A stretch of 42,203 nt of DNA. Origin: Bacillota bacterium (GTDB lineage: Bacteria > Bacillota > Limnochordia > Darwinibacteriales > Darwinibacteriaceae). The stretch lies in assembly GCA_012518735.1 (NCBI GenBank), contig JAAYRO010000147.1, forward strand, positions 1 through 42,203, read 5' to 3'. The translations under genes were made by a program, and so were the position numbers. Positions 1-10,111 of this stretch are shown here, in pieces. Under the pieces are notes generated by a model. It was not told the origin of the DNA, did no database searches, and saw only the letters and a program-made list of their open reading frames with translations. The stretch's first letter is position 1. Every line of letters begins with the position of its first letter.

Positions 1-852
1 CCTACACTAACAGATATTCAAGCCTACTCTACCAGTTTACGGCCCTTTGTAACCAATCCCACTCTATCTACACAAAAGCTGCGCCTATCAGGTAACCATT
101 GGCTGGAAATTGTGTCAGACCACAATGGTATTGTTCTTGCTGCACATGCCTTTACACCTCATAAGGGAGTTTATGGGAATTGTGTCTCCCAGTTGAAAGA
201 AATGTTTACCCATCCTGACAAGATAATAGGTTTAGAATTAGGTTTAAGCGCAGATATTCACATGGCCCAATCGATTAAAGACACCCATTCCTATCCCTAT
301 ATCGCCAGCTCTGATGCTCACTCCCTGGGAAATATTGGTCGAGAATTTACGGTATACGAAATGCCCGCCCTAAATTTCAATCAATGGGTCAAAGTTCTAA
401 AGGGAGAAGAAGGAAGAATAGCTGCTGTTCACGGAATGAATCCACTCTTAGGCAAATACTACCGCAGTTACTGTCCTGATTGTCACTACACAGCTGAGGA
501 AATGGAAGCTGTATTCACATGCCCCCACTGCAGCAATAGAATGGTTAATGGGGTTTGGGATAGAATCATGCAGCTGAAAGATGCTTCTGAACCCTTTCCA
601 TCTCGACCACCATACATTTCCCATATCCCGCTGCGCATGATCCCTGGAGTGGGTGAAAGAACTTACAGGAAGCTCTTAAACACTCTGGGTTCGGAAATTG
701 ACATCTTGTACCGAACTTCGATTAATGATATTGCACAAATCGCTGGCCCAAGAATCGCACATCAGATCACTGCCTCACGCAGCGGAACGCTTTCTCTTAT
801 CCCCGGTGGAGGAGGAAAATATGGAAGGGTAGCGAAATCCATGGAGAGGTGA
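1..852 (+). CDS. PHP-domain endonuclease Q-like protein (YqxK/TIGR00375-like), 5' truncated by window edge
   Basis: Frame 1 is open from base 1, so the listed ATG at 112 is internal. Contains an H-containing PHP segment (AAHAFTPHKG, ASSDAHS), a CPDC...CPHC four-Cys zinc finger and a C-terminal helix-hairpin-helix (IPLRMIPGVGERTYRKLL). Confidence 0.75.
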   Translation, partial: PTLTDIQAYSTSLRPFVTNPTLSTQKLRLSGNHWLEIVSDHNGIVLAAHAFTPHKGVYGNCVSQLKEMFTHPDKIIGLELGLSADIHMAQSIKDTHSYPYIASSDAHSLGNIGREFTVYEMPALNFNQWVKVLKGEEGRIAAVHGMNPLLGKYYRSYCPDCHYTAEEMEAVFTCPHCSNRMVNGVWDRIMQLKDASEPFPSRPPYISHIPLRMIPGVGERTYRKLLNTLGSEIDILYRTSINDIAQIAGPRIAHQITASRSGTLSLIPGGGGKYGRVAKSMER

Positions 853-856
853 CAAG

Positions 857-1474
857 ATGACTAAGATTCTGCTGATCCGACATGGAGAAACAGTTTGGAA
901 TAAAGAAAAAAGATATCAGGGTCAAAAAGACAGTCCACTGTCAGATGAAGGAATCCGACAAGGGCAAAAAACAGGAGCGTTTCTTGCTCAGCAAGAAATA
1001 GCCGCGGTATACTCGAGTGACCTATCTCGAGCAGTTTGGACAGCTGAGGCCATCAGCGGTCATCATGGACTCACTCCCATCCAGGATCAACGCATTCGGG
1101 AAATGTCTTTTGGAGTATGGGAAGGGATGACTCGGGAGGAAATAAAACAAAAGTTCCCTGATATATTTTACGCTCGCTATAGGGACAGCATGAACACACG
1201 GGTACCTGGTGGGGAGCTTCCTCATGAAGTGGTTGAACGTTTCCATGCGTTTTTGAACGAGCTGATCAAGACTCATGTAAGCGAGACCGTAGTTGTCGTT
1301 TCTCATGGAGGATGTTTGCGTTTTACGATTGCCGCTTTGCTAAGCATTCCGCTAGAGAAATCCTACTGTTTACATTTGAGCAATGCAGGAATATCTGAAC
1401 TCCAGTATGTAGGAGCAGATCGACAGTGTCCTTGGGAAGCCATTACGATTAACTCCACTGGGCATCTGACATAA
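857..1474 (+). CDS. Histidine phosphatase family (phosphoglycerate mutase/CobC-like)
   Basis: LIRHGETVWN catalytic motif and VVVSHGG second histidine motif. Confidence 0.88.
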   Translation: MTKILLIRHGETVWNKEKRYQGQKDSPLSDEGIRQGQKTGAFLAQQEIAAVYSSDLSRAVWTAEAISGHHGLTPIQDQRIREMSFGVWEGMTREEIKQKFPDIFYARYRDSMNTRVPGGELPHEVVERFHAFLNELIKTHVSETVVVVSHGGCLRFTIAALLSIPLEKSYCLHLSNAGISELQYVGADRQCPWEAITINSTGHLT

Positions 1475-1497
1475 GGTCGTTTTCCTCGGCATACAAT
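1469..1497 (+). promoter_or_regulatory. Candidate SigE-type promoter upstream of spoIIM
   Basis: ACATAAG (1469-1475), N14, CATACAAT (1490-1497). The -10 exactly matches the B. subtilis SigE consensus; the -35 is partial. Confidence 0.55.
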
Positions 1498-1529
1498 TAG
1501 GTGATGCATGATGTAGAGGAGTGAGGTAG

Positions 1530-2180
1530 GTGTTTGCTGCTGGCGCCCTTAGTGAACTGGTGAAAGGATACTTTTATCGTCATCTGCCGTTATACATTGC
1601 CCTGATCATACTCTTCAGTATGGGAGTTGGTTTTGGAGCTCTTGCTACACAGAAGCTTTCTCCACCTCAAAGAGCAGACTTAGTAAGTTATCTCTCCAAT
1701 ATCTATTCATCATTGACTCAAGAGGACAATCCGGTCATCAACCGAGGCCAAATTGTCCGCCAGGGGATGATGGATAACATTGTAAAAACTACAGGTCTCA
1801 TGTGGGTTTTAGGTCTAACAGTAATAGGAGCACCGGCCATATTGGGTGTGGTGTTTTTAAGAGGTTTTGTTCTTGGATTTACCGTCGGTTTTCTAGTACA
1901 GGAAATGGTATTCAACGGTTTCATCCTATCCACAAGTTCGGTTTTGCCCCACAACTTACTGGTAGTACCTGCTGTACTACTAGGAGCGGGGGGCGCGTTA
2001 TCGTTTGCTGCCTCTGCTTTCAAGACCCTAATCGGTATTTCAAAGGAAAACATATATGGGCAGTTTGCCACAACAACTCTGCTCGCTCTCTGCAGTTGTG
2101 GTTTACTAGGTCTGGCTGCATTTGTAGAGACCTATATTACACCAATCTTTGTCCAACTCACGCGGGGATTCCTAGTATGA
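1530..2180 (+). CDS. spoIIM: Stage II sporulation protein M
   Basis: Multi-TM protein of about 216 aa with SpoIIM/DUF95-like sequence (GFGALATQKL..., RGFVLGFTVGFLVQEM). Lies between the phosphatase and xerD, as in many sporeformers. GTG start. Confidence 0.85.
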   Translation: MFAAGALSELVKGYFYRHLPLYIALIILFSMGVGFGALATQKLSPPQRADLVSYLSNIYSSLTQEDNPVINRGQIVRQGMMDNIVKTTGLMWVLGLTVIGAPAILGVVFLRGFVLGFTVGFLVQEMVFNGFILSTSSVLPHNLLVVPAVLLGAGGALSFAASAFKTLIGISKENIYGQFATTTLLALCSCGLLGLAAFVETYITPIFVQLTRGFLV

Positions 2181-2193
2181 AAGGAGGAGACAA

Positions 2194-3099
2194 ATGAGCA
2201 CTGCCCAACGATTACTAACAGAGTATCTAGCTTATATTCGTATTGAAAGGGGACTAGCTGCCAATACTGTTCAAGCCTATACTCGAGACTTAAAGCAATT
2301 CCTTCAATATCTAGCTGATAACTCTCTCCGCCTAGAAGAAGTAGAACCAGAGGAAATAACTGACTTTATCCAATCCATTGGGGGGGACAAGCTTGCTGCT
2401 CGTACTAGAGCCCGCAAAACAGCATCTCTGCGCGGTTTTTTTGAATATCTAGTGAATGAAGATTTGATGGACAGCAATCCCTGTGCCTACTTGGCTTCAC
2501 CGAAAATTCCCCTTAACCTACCAAATACATTAACGGTTCAGCAGGTGGAGACATTACTCCAATCACCACCCCTGGACAGGCCAACAGGATATCGAGATAG
2601 AGCTATGTTTGAAGTACTGTACGGTTCAGGCATGCGCGTTTCGGAATTGATCGGTCTTAATGTAGGAGACATTGACGAGTTAGGATTTGTACGATGTTTT
2701 GGAAAAGGAAACAAGGAACGGATAGTTCCTCTAGGGCGTCCAGCTTTGAACGCAGCAGATTCTTATTTGAAATACGCTAGACCCAAACTGGTCAAGAATA
2801 ACCGAGAACGAGCTCTCTTTGTGAACGCCCGTGGAAATCGATTAACTCGGCAAGGCTTCTGGAAAATTCTCAAAAAAAGGGCCAAAGCTTGTGGAATTCC
2901 CCAGGATATTTCACCACATGTGCTGCGGCACTCCTTTGCTACACATCTGCTTCAGAATGGAGCAGATCTTCGTTCAGTACAGGAAATGCTGGGTCATGTA
3001 GATATTTCTACTACCCAAATTTACACACATTTAGATAAAAGTCATCTGCGGGATGTATATCTTAACACTCATCCCCGAGCAAAAAAATGGGAGGAATAG
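2194..3099 (+). CDS. xerD: Site-specific tyrosine recombinase XerD
   Basis: Phage-integrase catalytic motifs ([44 protein letters not shown]). SD aaggagg. Confidence 0.92.
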   Translation: MSTAQRLLTEYLAYIRIERGLAANTVQAYTRDLKQFLQYLADNSLRLEEVEPEEITDFIQSIGGDKLAARTRARKTASLRGFFEYLVNEDLMDSNPCAYLASPKIPLNLPNTLTVQQVETLLQSPPLDRPTGYRDRAMFEVLYGSGMRVSELIGLNVGDIDELGFVRCFGKGNKERIVPLGRPALNAADSYLKYARPKLVKNNRERALFVNARGNRLTRQGFWKILKKRAKACGIPQDISPHVLRHSFATHLLQNGADLRSVQEMLGHVDISTTQIYTHLDKSHLRDVYLNTHPRAKKWEE

Positions 3100-3101
3100 C
3101 T

Positions 3102-4286
3102 GTGAAACGAATTGTTCTAGTAGTTTTAGATAGTGTTGGTGTAGGTGAACTCCCCGATGCGTTTAAGTACGGAGATGAGGGAAGCAATACATTAGGAAAC
3201 ACAGCAACTGCTGTAGGTGGGTTGAACTTGCCCAATCTCCAATCCCTAGGTATTGGTAACATCATTCCTATCAAAGGAGTCCCGCCAACACAAAATCCTC
3301 AAGGAGCCTGGGGCAAAATGGCTGAGCTGTCAACGGGCAAAGATACAACAACAGGGCATTGGGAGATAGGAGGGCTGATTCTGGAAAAACCTTTCCCCAC
3401 TTACCCTAATGGCTTCCCCCAGGAGATTATGGAGGAGTTTGAGAAGGAAATTGGTCGAGGGACATTAGGAAACTATCCTGCTTCTGGAACAGTAATCATT
3501 GATGAACTGGGAGAAGAACATATTAAGACAGGTTCGCCCATTGTATACACCTCTGCCGACAGCGTATTCCAAATTGCAGCCCACGAGGAGATCGTTCCTC
3601 TAGAAACCTTATATGAATGGAGTCAAATTGCCCGCAATATTCTCCAGGGTGAACACGGGGTAGGACGAGTAATTGCCCGACCCTTCATTGGAGAACCTGG
3701 CAGCTTTACACGAACTGCCAACCGAAAAGATTTCAGCTTAACACCTCCCCAAAAAACTGTGCTGGACGCTCTGACAGAGAACGGCATTCCAGTGTACAGT
3801 GTAGGCAAGATCATTGATATCTACGCAGGACAAGGAATTACAGAATCTCTTAAGTCAAAAAACAATCATGAGACAGTAGACGGTATACTTCATTATCTTG
3901 AACATAAACAAGAATCGTGCCTGATTTTCGCCAATCTAGTAGACTTCGATATGCTGTGGGGCCACCGGAACAATCCAGAAGGTTACGCAAAAGGACTAGA
4001 AGAGTTTGATGTCCGTCTGAAGGAGATTCTTGCAGCACTACAGCCTCAAGATCTCTTGGTTATTACGGCAGATCACGGTTGTGATCCAACTACAGAGAGT
4101 ACTGACCACTCTCGGGAATACGTTCCTCTCTTAGTGACTGGAGCTGGAGTAAATCCTGTAAATCTTGGTTTTAGAGAAAGTTTCACCGACATTGCCAAAA
4201 CCATAGCCCAGTATTTCGAAATCGAGTACCATACTTATGGAACAAGTTTTTTGGATCGGATTTTGACAGACCAGATGAAGAGGTGA
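3102..4286 (+). CDS. deoB: Phosphopentomutase
   Basis: [14 protein letters not shown]..., [34 protein letters not shown]. The GTG at 3102 after SD gggagg is a better start than 3087. Confidence 0.93.
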   Translation: MKRIVLVVLDSVGVGELPDAFKYGDEGSNTLGNTATAVGGLNLPNLQSLGIGNIIPIKGVPPTQNPQGAWGKMAELSTGKDTTTGHWEIGGLILEKPFPTYPNGFPQEIMEEFEKEIGRGTLGNYPASGTVIIDELGEEHIKTGSPIVYTSADSVFQIAAHEEIVPLETLYEWSQIARNILQGEHGVGRVIARPFIGEPGSFTRTANRKDFSLTPPQKTVLDALTENGIPVYSVGKIIDIYAGQGITESLKSKNNHETVDGILHYLEHKQESCLIFANLVDFDMLWGHRNNPEGYAKGLEEFDVRLKEILAALQPQDLLVITADHGCDPTTESTDHSREYVPLLVTGAGVNPVNLGFRESFTDIAKTIAQYFEIEYHTYGTSFLDRILTDQMKR

Positions 4287-4293
4287 TAGATCT

Positions 4294-5610
4294 ATGCATG
4301 CTGTAGACATTATCCGTAAAAAGCGAGATGGAGAAAATTTAACAACGGAGGAAATCGAATTCATAATTGACGGTTATGTGTCGGGAACAATCCCCGATTA
4401 CCAAATATCCGCTTTCTGCATGGCCATTTTCTTTCAAGGAATGGATCATGAAGAGACAACTGATCTGACTCTAAAAATGGCCAATTCTGGAGAAATACTC
4501 GATCTCAGCTCTATCCAAGGTCGTAAGATCGATAAACATTCGACTGGAGGTGTAGGTGATACCACAACCCTCATCGTGGCACCGTTAGCAGCCAGTTGTG
4601 GAGTACCAGTTGCAAAAATGTCTGGTCGAGGATTGGGGCACACAGGCGGTACTGTTGATAAACTCGAGAGTATACCTGGCTATAAAGTGAACTTATCACC
4701 AAGAGAGTTTATGGAACAGGTGAACCGCATTGGTGTCAGTATCGTAGGCCAAACGGGTGAATTAGCTCCTGCTGACAAACTCCTCTATGCTCTGCGAGAT
4801 GTTACAGCTACTGTCGAATCGATTCCCCTAATTGCATCGTCGATTATGAGCAAGAAAATCGCGGCTGGAGCAGATGGATTTGTCCTTGATGTTAAAGTTG
4901 GCCGGGGTGCATTCATGAAAACAGTAGATGATGCTGTCGAATTGGCCAAGACGATGGTATCCATCGGCCGTCTAGCCAAGAAAGAGACTGTGGCCTTAGT
5001 AACAGATATGAATCAGCCGCTGGGACGAGGAATCGGCAATTCTCTAGAAGTGAAAGAAGCCGTCTTAACTCTCGATGGTCAAGGACCGGCTAATCTCCAG
5101 GAATTGTGCCTAACGCTAGCTGCAGAAATGCTGATTTTAGCAGGGCATACAGATCAGTATGGAGAAGCCCGCCGCATCTTAGAAGGAAAGCTGAAGAACA
5201 AAGCTGGGCTGCAGAAACTAGCAGAGCTCATTGAAGCACAAGGGGGAAATCCAAAGGTAGTTCAAGATCTAAGCCTCCTTCCGACAGCCCAATACCAAGA
5301 ACCAGTCTTAGCCAAACAATCTGGATACGTAACAGAAATAGACCCTCTTGCAATAGGTACAGCAGCCATGTACTTGGGAGCAGGACGAGAAACAAAGGAA
5401 AGTCAAATAGATCTGGCTGTAGGAATCGAGCTCAAGCACCAAGTGGGAGACTGGATCTCACAAGGAGAAGAGTTAGCCATAATCCACGCTAACAAAGAAA
5501 CAGACATTCAAGAAGCTGCTCAAACCGTTAGGCAAGCTTTTCACATTCACCAGAACAGAATCTCTCCAAATCCGCTAATTTACACGAAAATCACTTCGAA
5601 AGATGTATAA
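4294..5610 (+). CDS. pdp: Pyrimidine-nucleoside phosphorylase
   Basis: DKHSTGGVGDTTTLIVAPLAASCGVPVAKMSGRGLGHTGGTVDKLESIPG signature. Confidence 0.92.
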   Translation: MHAVDIIRKKRDGENLTTEEIEFIIDGYVSGTIPDYQISAFCMAIFFQGMDHEETTDLTLKMANSGEILDLSSIQGRKIDKHSTGGVGDTTTLIVAPLAASCGVPVAKMSGRGLGHTGGTVDKLESIPGYKVNLSPREFMEQVNRIGVSIVGQTGELAPADKLLYALRDVTATVESIPLIASSIMSKKIAAGADGFVLDVKVGRGAFMKTVDDAVELAKTMVSIGRLAKKETVALVTDMNQPLGRGIGNSLEVKEAVLTLDGQGPANLQELCLTLAAEMLILAGHTDQYGEARRILEGKLKNKAGLQKLAELIEAQGGNPKVVQDLSLLPTAQYQEPVLAKQSGYVTEIDPLAIGTAAMYLGAGRETKESQIDLAVGIELKHQVGDWISQGEELAIIHANKETDIQEAAQTVRQAFHIHQNRISPNPLIYTKITSKDV

Positions 5611-5636
5611 TGGGGCCTCAGGCCCCATATTTATTT
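5610..5636 (+). terminator. Candidate intrinsic terminator after pdp
   Basis: GC-rich inverted repeat ATGGGGCC-TCA-GGCCCCAT followed by ATTTATTT. Confidence 0.6.
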
Positions 5637-5662
5637 AAGTGAGGGAAGGAGGGAAGGAGCAA

Positions 5663-6832
5663 TTGAAATCAGCGATGAAACAGGTCTGGATTGTGGTCTC
5701 CACATGTTTAGTGCTCTCCATGAGTATAGGTAGTTTTACCGCCTTTGGTCTTGAGATTAGTGGCAAAGCTGCTTTACTAATGGATAGTCAAAGTGGGCGC
5801 GTTCTATATGAGTACAACAGCACGGAAAAGCTGCCTATTGCCAGCATTACCAAACTTATGACTCTGATAATCATCTTAGAAGCTGTAGAGCGAGGTGAAC
5901 TTTCCTTAGCTGATGTAGTAAGTACAAGTCCTTTTGCTGCAAGTAAGCGAGGTTCACGAGTGTGGCTCGAAACTGGCGAGCAGTTACCCCTCAAGGAAAT
6001 GCTGTACGCAATTGCAGTTGGTTCAGCTAACGATGCGGCCGTGGCAGTAGCCGAATTCGCAGCCGGTAGTGAAGGTGAGTTTGTGACCCTTATGAATCAA
6101 AAAGCGCACGAATTAGGCCTTATGGATACAACTTATGCAAACTCCACTGGTCTGCCTACTCAAGAAAACGAAACACAAGTCATGACTGCCTTAGATGTAG
6201 CTAAATTAGCCCGGTATGCACTCACGGTCCCCCGAATGATGGAGTTTGTCTCTACATATGAATATACAATGCGCGCTGACAGCACAAAAATCCCCGTCCT
6301 CTGGAACTCAAATAAGCTGCTGCGCCGCTATCAAGGAGTAGATGGATTGAAGACGGGGTTCACAACAGAAGCAGGGTACTGTATGGCCGCAACAGCTGAG
6401 CGTCAAGACCTACGCCTTATTGCAGTAGTACTGGGAAGCAAAACAGATGGAGAACGAGAAAGTGATATTCGAGCTCTCCTGGATTACGGTTTTCGAAAGT
6501 ACCACAATTATAGTGTATTACGAAAAGACACCACATCCGGGGAAATCATCTGTATAACTGGGCAGCCCTACAAAATGGACGTTATTCTTGCCGAAGACCT
6601 CTGCGTGACGGTTGAAAGAGGAAAAGAAAATGAGATCGCCACAATCGTAGAAATAAACAAGAATGTTACTGCCCCAATCAAGCGAGGAGCCGCAATTGGC
6701 TCCATAACAGCCTTGTTTGAAGATGAAGTTCTTGGGAGGGCACCACTTACCGCTGCCCAGGACGTTGAAAAAGCAAATCTATTAACCCTCATGCTCCGTA
6801 TGACTCATTCAATGATCGAGGCAGTCTTCTAA
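5663..6832 (+). CDS. dacF: D-alanyl-D-alanine carboxypeptidase (DacF-type)
   Basis: S11 peptidase motifs: SITK (SxxK), SAND (SxN), KTG. Located directly upstream of spoIIAA. TTG start at 5663 after a ggaaggag SD is plausible. Confidence 0.9.
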   Translation: MKSAMKQVWIVVSTCLVLSMSIGSFTAFGLEISGKAALLMDSQSGRVLYEYNSTEKLPIASITKLMTLIIILEAVERGELSLADVVSTSPFAASKRGSRVWLETGEQLPLKEMLYAIAVGSANDAAVAVAEFAAGSEGEFVTLMNQKAHELGLMDTTYANSTGLPTQENETQVMTALDVAKLARYALTVPRMMEFVSTYEYTMRADSTKIPVLWNSNKLLRRYQGVDGLKTGFTTEAGYCMAATAERQDLRLIAVVLGSKTDGERESDIRALLDYGFRKYHNYSVLRKDTTSGEIICITGQPYKMDVILAEDLCVTVERGKENEIATIVEINKNVTAPIKRGAAIGSITALFEDEVLGRAPLTAAQDVEKANLLTLMLRMTHSMIEAVF

Positions 6833-6878
6833 GGGGCGGCAGATCTAGCTGTCCCTATCTGATTTTTTGCAATTTAGA

Positions 6879-6906
6879 GAAGGTAAACGGCACCCTTAGA
6901 TAGAAC
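6879..6906 (+). promoter_or_regulatory. Candidate SigH-type promoter upstream of spoIIAA
   Basis: GAAGGTAAA (6879-6887), N12, ATAGAAC (6900-6906). Close to RnAGGAwWW-N11/12-RnnGAAT, in the dacF-spoIIAA gap where a SigH promoter sits in B. subtilis. Confidence 0.42.
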
Positions 6907-6941
6907 CCTTTCTAAACTGGACAAACTGGGAGGGGACAAAT

Positions 6942-7280
6942 GTGCAGTACAGCATTAAAGTTGTAGGACAAGCCCTCATCACTACACTCCAAGGTGAATT
7001 GGATTTGCACACCTCGCCACAATTCAAAGCAGACATTGCAGCAAAAATGGAGGCTTATCCTGATATAAAGCATCTTATTTTTGATGTGAAGAATATGTCA
7101 TTTATTGATAGTTCTGGACTTGGGGTAATCTTGGGTAGGTATCGAGAAATACAACCCCGTGGAGGTAAAATGTACTTTGTGCAGGCCAATCCACAGATCA
7201 AACGGGTTTTACAGGTATCAGGTTTACATAAGATTTCCGAATTTGTCAACTCTTCGCAAGAAGTCCTAGATCGAGTGTAA
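6942..7280 (+). CDS. spoIIAA: Anti-sigma F factor antagonist
   Basis: STAS domain with MSFIDSSGLGVILGRY phosphoserine motif. GTG start. First gene of the spoIIA order. Confidence 0.93.
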   Translation: MQYSIKVVGQALITTLQGELDLHTSPQFKADIAAKMEAYPDIKHLIFDVKNMSFIDSSGLGVILGRYREIQPRGGKMYFVQANPQIKRVLQVSGLHKISEFVNSSQEVLDRV

Positions 7281-7292
7281 GGAGGCAGGCAG

Positions 7293-7724
7293 ATGGAAAC
7301 TAAAAATTGGATAAAGTTAGAGTTTCCCAGCGAAACAGTAAACGTGGCATTTGCTCGTACCGCTATCGCACTTTTCGCAGCACAACTAGACCTAACCTTG
7401 GACGAGCTTGAGGATATTAAAGTGGCAGTATCGGAAGCTGTCTCCAACTCGGTCATCCACGGCTACCAGAATAACCTGGGGACAATTATTGTTCAAGCAT
7501 CGTATGGGAATGGACAGCTCCAAATCGTTGTGGAAGACTTCGGTCAGGGTATTCCTGATATTGAATTAGCTAAAGAAACGGGATATACTACTATCCCCCA
7601 AGAACGAATGGGTCTAGGTCTAACGTTTATTTATGAGTATATGGATGATGTGGTGCTAACCTCTCAGGTCAACCAGGGTACGAAAGTGACTATGAAGAAA
7701 AATGTCCCTAACCAGGAGAGTTAG
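7293..7724 (+). CDS. spoIIAB: Anti-sigma F factor (serine kinase)
   Basis: GHKL ATPase motifs (VAVSEAVSNSVIHGYQN, VEDFGQGIPD, MGLGLTFI). Confidence 0.93.
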   Translation: METKNWIKLEFPSETVNVAFARTAIALFAAQLDLTLDELEDIKVAVSEAVSNSVIHGYQNNLGTIIVQASYGNGQLQIVVEDFGQGIPDIELAKETGYTTIPQERMGLGLTFIYEYMDDVVLTSQVNQGTKVTMKKNVPNQES

Positions 7725-8432
7725 GTGACCCTAATGGAACAGACTCGAGACTTGATCCTCCGTTCTCAGAGTGGCGACTTAGACGCGCGCAGTATTCTGG
7801 TTGAACAGAACCTTCCTCTAGTGGCAAGTATTGTCCGCCGTTTTCTATACAGAGGTTTTGAATACGATGACCTGTTTCAAGTAGGGGCCCTTGGATTGAT
7901 AAAAGCAATTCAAGATTTTGATTTAGAGTATAATGTTCGTTTTTCCACCTACGCAGTTCCGAAAATTATTGGAGAGATAAAGAGATACATTCGAGAATCG
8001 TCAATGATTCGTATTTCCCGCTCCCTCAGAGAGCTGGCGTCAAGGGCAATTGGTGCTAAAGATCATCTTGCCAATGAATTGGGACGCTCTCCCACTATTT
8101 CTGAATTAGCCACCTATCTCAACGTAAGTCGGGAGGAACTGGTTACAGCACTAGATGCTGTAGCACCAGTCCAGTATTTACATGATACGATTTACGAAGG
8201 AGACGGAGACCGGCTTGAACTGGAGGATCTACTGTCAGTGGAAGACAACGAACAACAGATGTTACTAAAAAACGCACTAAAGAATCTTGACCCTCAATCC
8301 CGCCGAATCGTTCTCCTCCGTTATTTTGCAGAAAAGAGCCAAACAGAAGTGGCAAAAGTCCTTGGAATTTCCCAAGCTCAAGTGTCCCGAATTGAACAGC
8401 GAATTGTCCGTGAATTGCGGCACGAAATTTAA
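7725..8432 (+). CDS. sigF: RNA polymerase sporulation sigma factor F
   Basis: Sigma-70 region 2 (GFEYDDLFQVGALGLIKAIQDFD) and region 4 (SQTEVAKVLGISQAQVSRIEQR). Immediately follows spoIIAB. GTG 7725 or ATG 7734 start. Confidence 0.93.
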   Translation: MTLMEQTRDLILRSQSGDLDARSILVEQNLPLVASIVRRFLYRGFEYDDLFQVGALGLIKAIQDFDLEYNVRFSTYAVPKIIGEIKRYIRESSMIRISRSLRELASRAIGAKDHLANELGRSPTISELATYLNVSREELVTALDAVAPVQYLHDTIYEGDGDRLELEDLLSVEDNEQQMLLKNALKNLDPQSRRIVLLRYFAEKSQTEVAKVLGISQAQVSRIEQRIVRELRHEI

Positions 8433-8456
8433 CACCTTTTTTGAGGAGGAACATGC

Positions 8457-9278
8457 TTGAAAGCCGACCTGCATTTGCATACAACAGAATCAGACGGAAC
8501 TTGGACCCCATCACAGATTGGAACAGAAGCAGTAAAGAGAGGGCTTTCCGTCATTGCTATTACAGATCATGACACTACTGCGGGAGTTAAGGAAGCTGTG
8601 AGAAATGCTCCCACCGAGCTGAAGGTCATTCCTGGTATTGAATTAAGTACCACTACCGAAGCAGAGGAGGAAGTTCACATCCTTGGTTATTGGATTGACA
8701 TCTCCAATCCCCATTTGGAGGACAAGTTAATTCGATTCCGTGAATCCCGCATCGGTAGGGCACATGAGATTATATCAAAGCTCAACCAATTAGGGATTCC
8801 ATTAAATTATGAAGATGTACTGCAGTTCGCTTCTCGCAGCGTAGTCAGCCGCAGCCATATTGCGGCCGCTCTCCAAAAAACTGGAGTGGTCCAAAGTAAG
8901 ACTGAAGCCTTTACCAAATGGCTTGGAGTAGGGGCACCTGCGTATGTACCTCGCTTTAAAATAGAACCTCAAGAAGCTGTAGGACTAATTCTGGATGCAG
9001 GAGGCGTACCCGTTTTGGCCCATCCTGGTTTGTTAACAGACTTGCGTATTATTAGTGACTTAATTCCCCATGGCTTGGTAGGTATAGAGGTAGTTCATTC
9101 AGCCCATTCACCTTCCCAAACAGAATACTTTTTGCGAATTGCTGGTGAACTGGGTCTTATCCCCTCTGGTGGTTCAGACTGCCACGGACCAGGAGGAAAA
9201 GATCAACTCTTTATGGGAGATTACACTATACCCATTCATTGGGTCGATGAACTATACAGTCAAAGGGGAAGATACTAG
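8457..9278 (+). CDS. PHP domain phosphoesterase (TrpH/RNase AM-like)
   Basis: ADLHLHTTESDGTW, AITDHDTTAG, PVLAHPG, SGGSDCHGPGG. TTG start with SD gaggagg. Confidence 0.85.
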   Translation: MKADLHLHTTESDGTWTPSQIGTEAVKRGLSVIAITDHDTTAGVKEAVRNAPTELKVIPGIELSTTTEAEEEVHILGYWIDISNPHLEDKLIRFRESRIGRAHEIISKLNQLGIPLNYEDVLQFASRSVVSRSHIAAALQKTGVVQSKTEAFTKWLGVGAPAYVPRFKIEPQEAVGLILDAGGVPVLAHPGLLTDLRIISDLIPHGLVGIEVVHSAHSPSQTEYFLRIAGELGLIPSGGSDCHGPGGKDQLFMGDYTIPIHWVDELYSQRGRY

Positions 9279-9420
9279 CCCTATAGGAAGGTAGGAGGTT
9301 TTTCCAGCAGGTCAATTGAAAGAAGTCCCGAAAGTAACTAGTGAGAATGCATCTCTGAAAATCATCGTACTATTCATCATACCAACTATTAAACAACCAA
9401 TGACGAAGGAGTTGTCGAAA

Positions 9421-9951
9421 ATGTCACAGTTGATGGGAGAGAGAATCTGGCTGCGACCCGTTGAAACCAGAGATTTGCCTGTGCTAGCAGAGTGGGACCA
9501 GGACCCAGAAATCTGCCGATATACCCAAAGTGATTATCCTGGACAGCCTCTCAAAACAAGCACCCGCAATAAAGTGCATTATGCTGTTATTTTGAACAAC
9601 AAGCTTATTGGAGATATTGAGCTTGATCATATTGCCTGGAGAAGTGGTGATGCCGAACTAAAAGTTCGCATTGGCTCTAAGAACCTGTGGAATCAAGGGT
9701 ATGGGACAGATGCTGTTCTCACCATTCTGAACTACGCATTTAGAAGAGTAAACCTCTCTAGAATTTATCTGCGAGTCTACAGCGATAATACTCGGGCCAT
9801 ACGCTGCTATAAAAAAGCTGGTTTCAAAAAGGAAGGTCGATTACAGCGCATGGACAAACAAAACAGTGAAAACACTACTGAGATCATTCTTATGAGAATC
9901 CTCAAAAGTGAGTTTCTTAAACTTCATAAATCTTTTTATGATGCAGTTTAG
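9421..9951 (+). CDS. GNAT family N-acetyltransferase (RimJ/RimL-like)
   Basis: IWLRPVETRDLPVLAEW, NQGYGTDAVLTILNYAF, VYSDNTRAIRCYKKAGFKKEGRL. ATG 9421 is preceded by SD aaggag; the listed ORF start at 9316 is probably too early. Confidence 0.82.
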   Translation: MSQLMGERIWLRPVETRDLPVLAEWDQDPEICRYTQSDYPGQPLKTSTRNKVHYAVILNNKLIGDIELDHIAWRSGDAELKVRIGSKNLWNQGYGTDAVLTILNYAFRRVNLSRIYLRVYSDNTRAIRCYKKAGFKKEGRLQRMDKQNSENTTEIILMRILKSEFLKLHKSFYDAV

Positions 9952-9952
9952 T

Positions 9953-9979
9953 GCCGCAGTTTCTGCGGCTCTTTTTTTT
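9953..9979 (+). terminator. Intrinsic terminator after GNAT gene
   Basis: GCCGCAG-TTT-CTGCGGC followed by TCTTTTTTTT. Confidence 0.85.
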
Positions 9980-10111
9980 CTTCCCCCCACAACCAGCCAA
10001 AACGAACGAAACATATTAACGGAAACTCTAGCCCAAGGCAAGGATTATGAAGGGCAGTGTCGAACATAAGAAAAAGATGTTTCTGTCAGTTACTGTATTG
10101 GAGGGGTATTT

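Noticed and set aside
1022-1306. Antisense ORFs inside annotated genes (for example 1022-1306 -, 1718-2071 -, 19298-19981 -)
   Set aside because: They lie opposite strongly supported coding genes, lack SDs and recognisable motifs, and are expected by chance in the complementary frames.
1802-2197. Overlapping + ORF inside spoIIM
   Set aside because: Alternative frame of a well-supported gene; no family resemblance.
6833-6866. Possible terminator between dacF and spoIIAA (GGCAGATCTAGCTGTCC then ATTTTTT)
   Set aside because: Stem is short and bulged and the T-run is about 10 nt away; not strong enough to call.
9376-9395. SigG-like TGAAAA...CATACCA upstream of the GNAT gene
   Set aside because: Both hexamers are off consensus and the spacer is 16; probably chance in an AT-rich gap.
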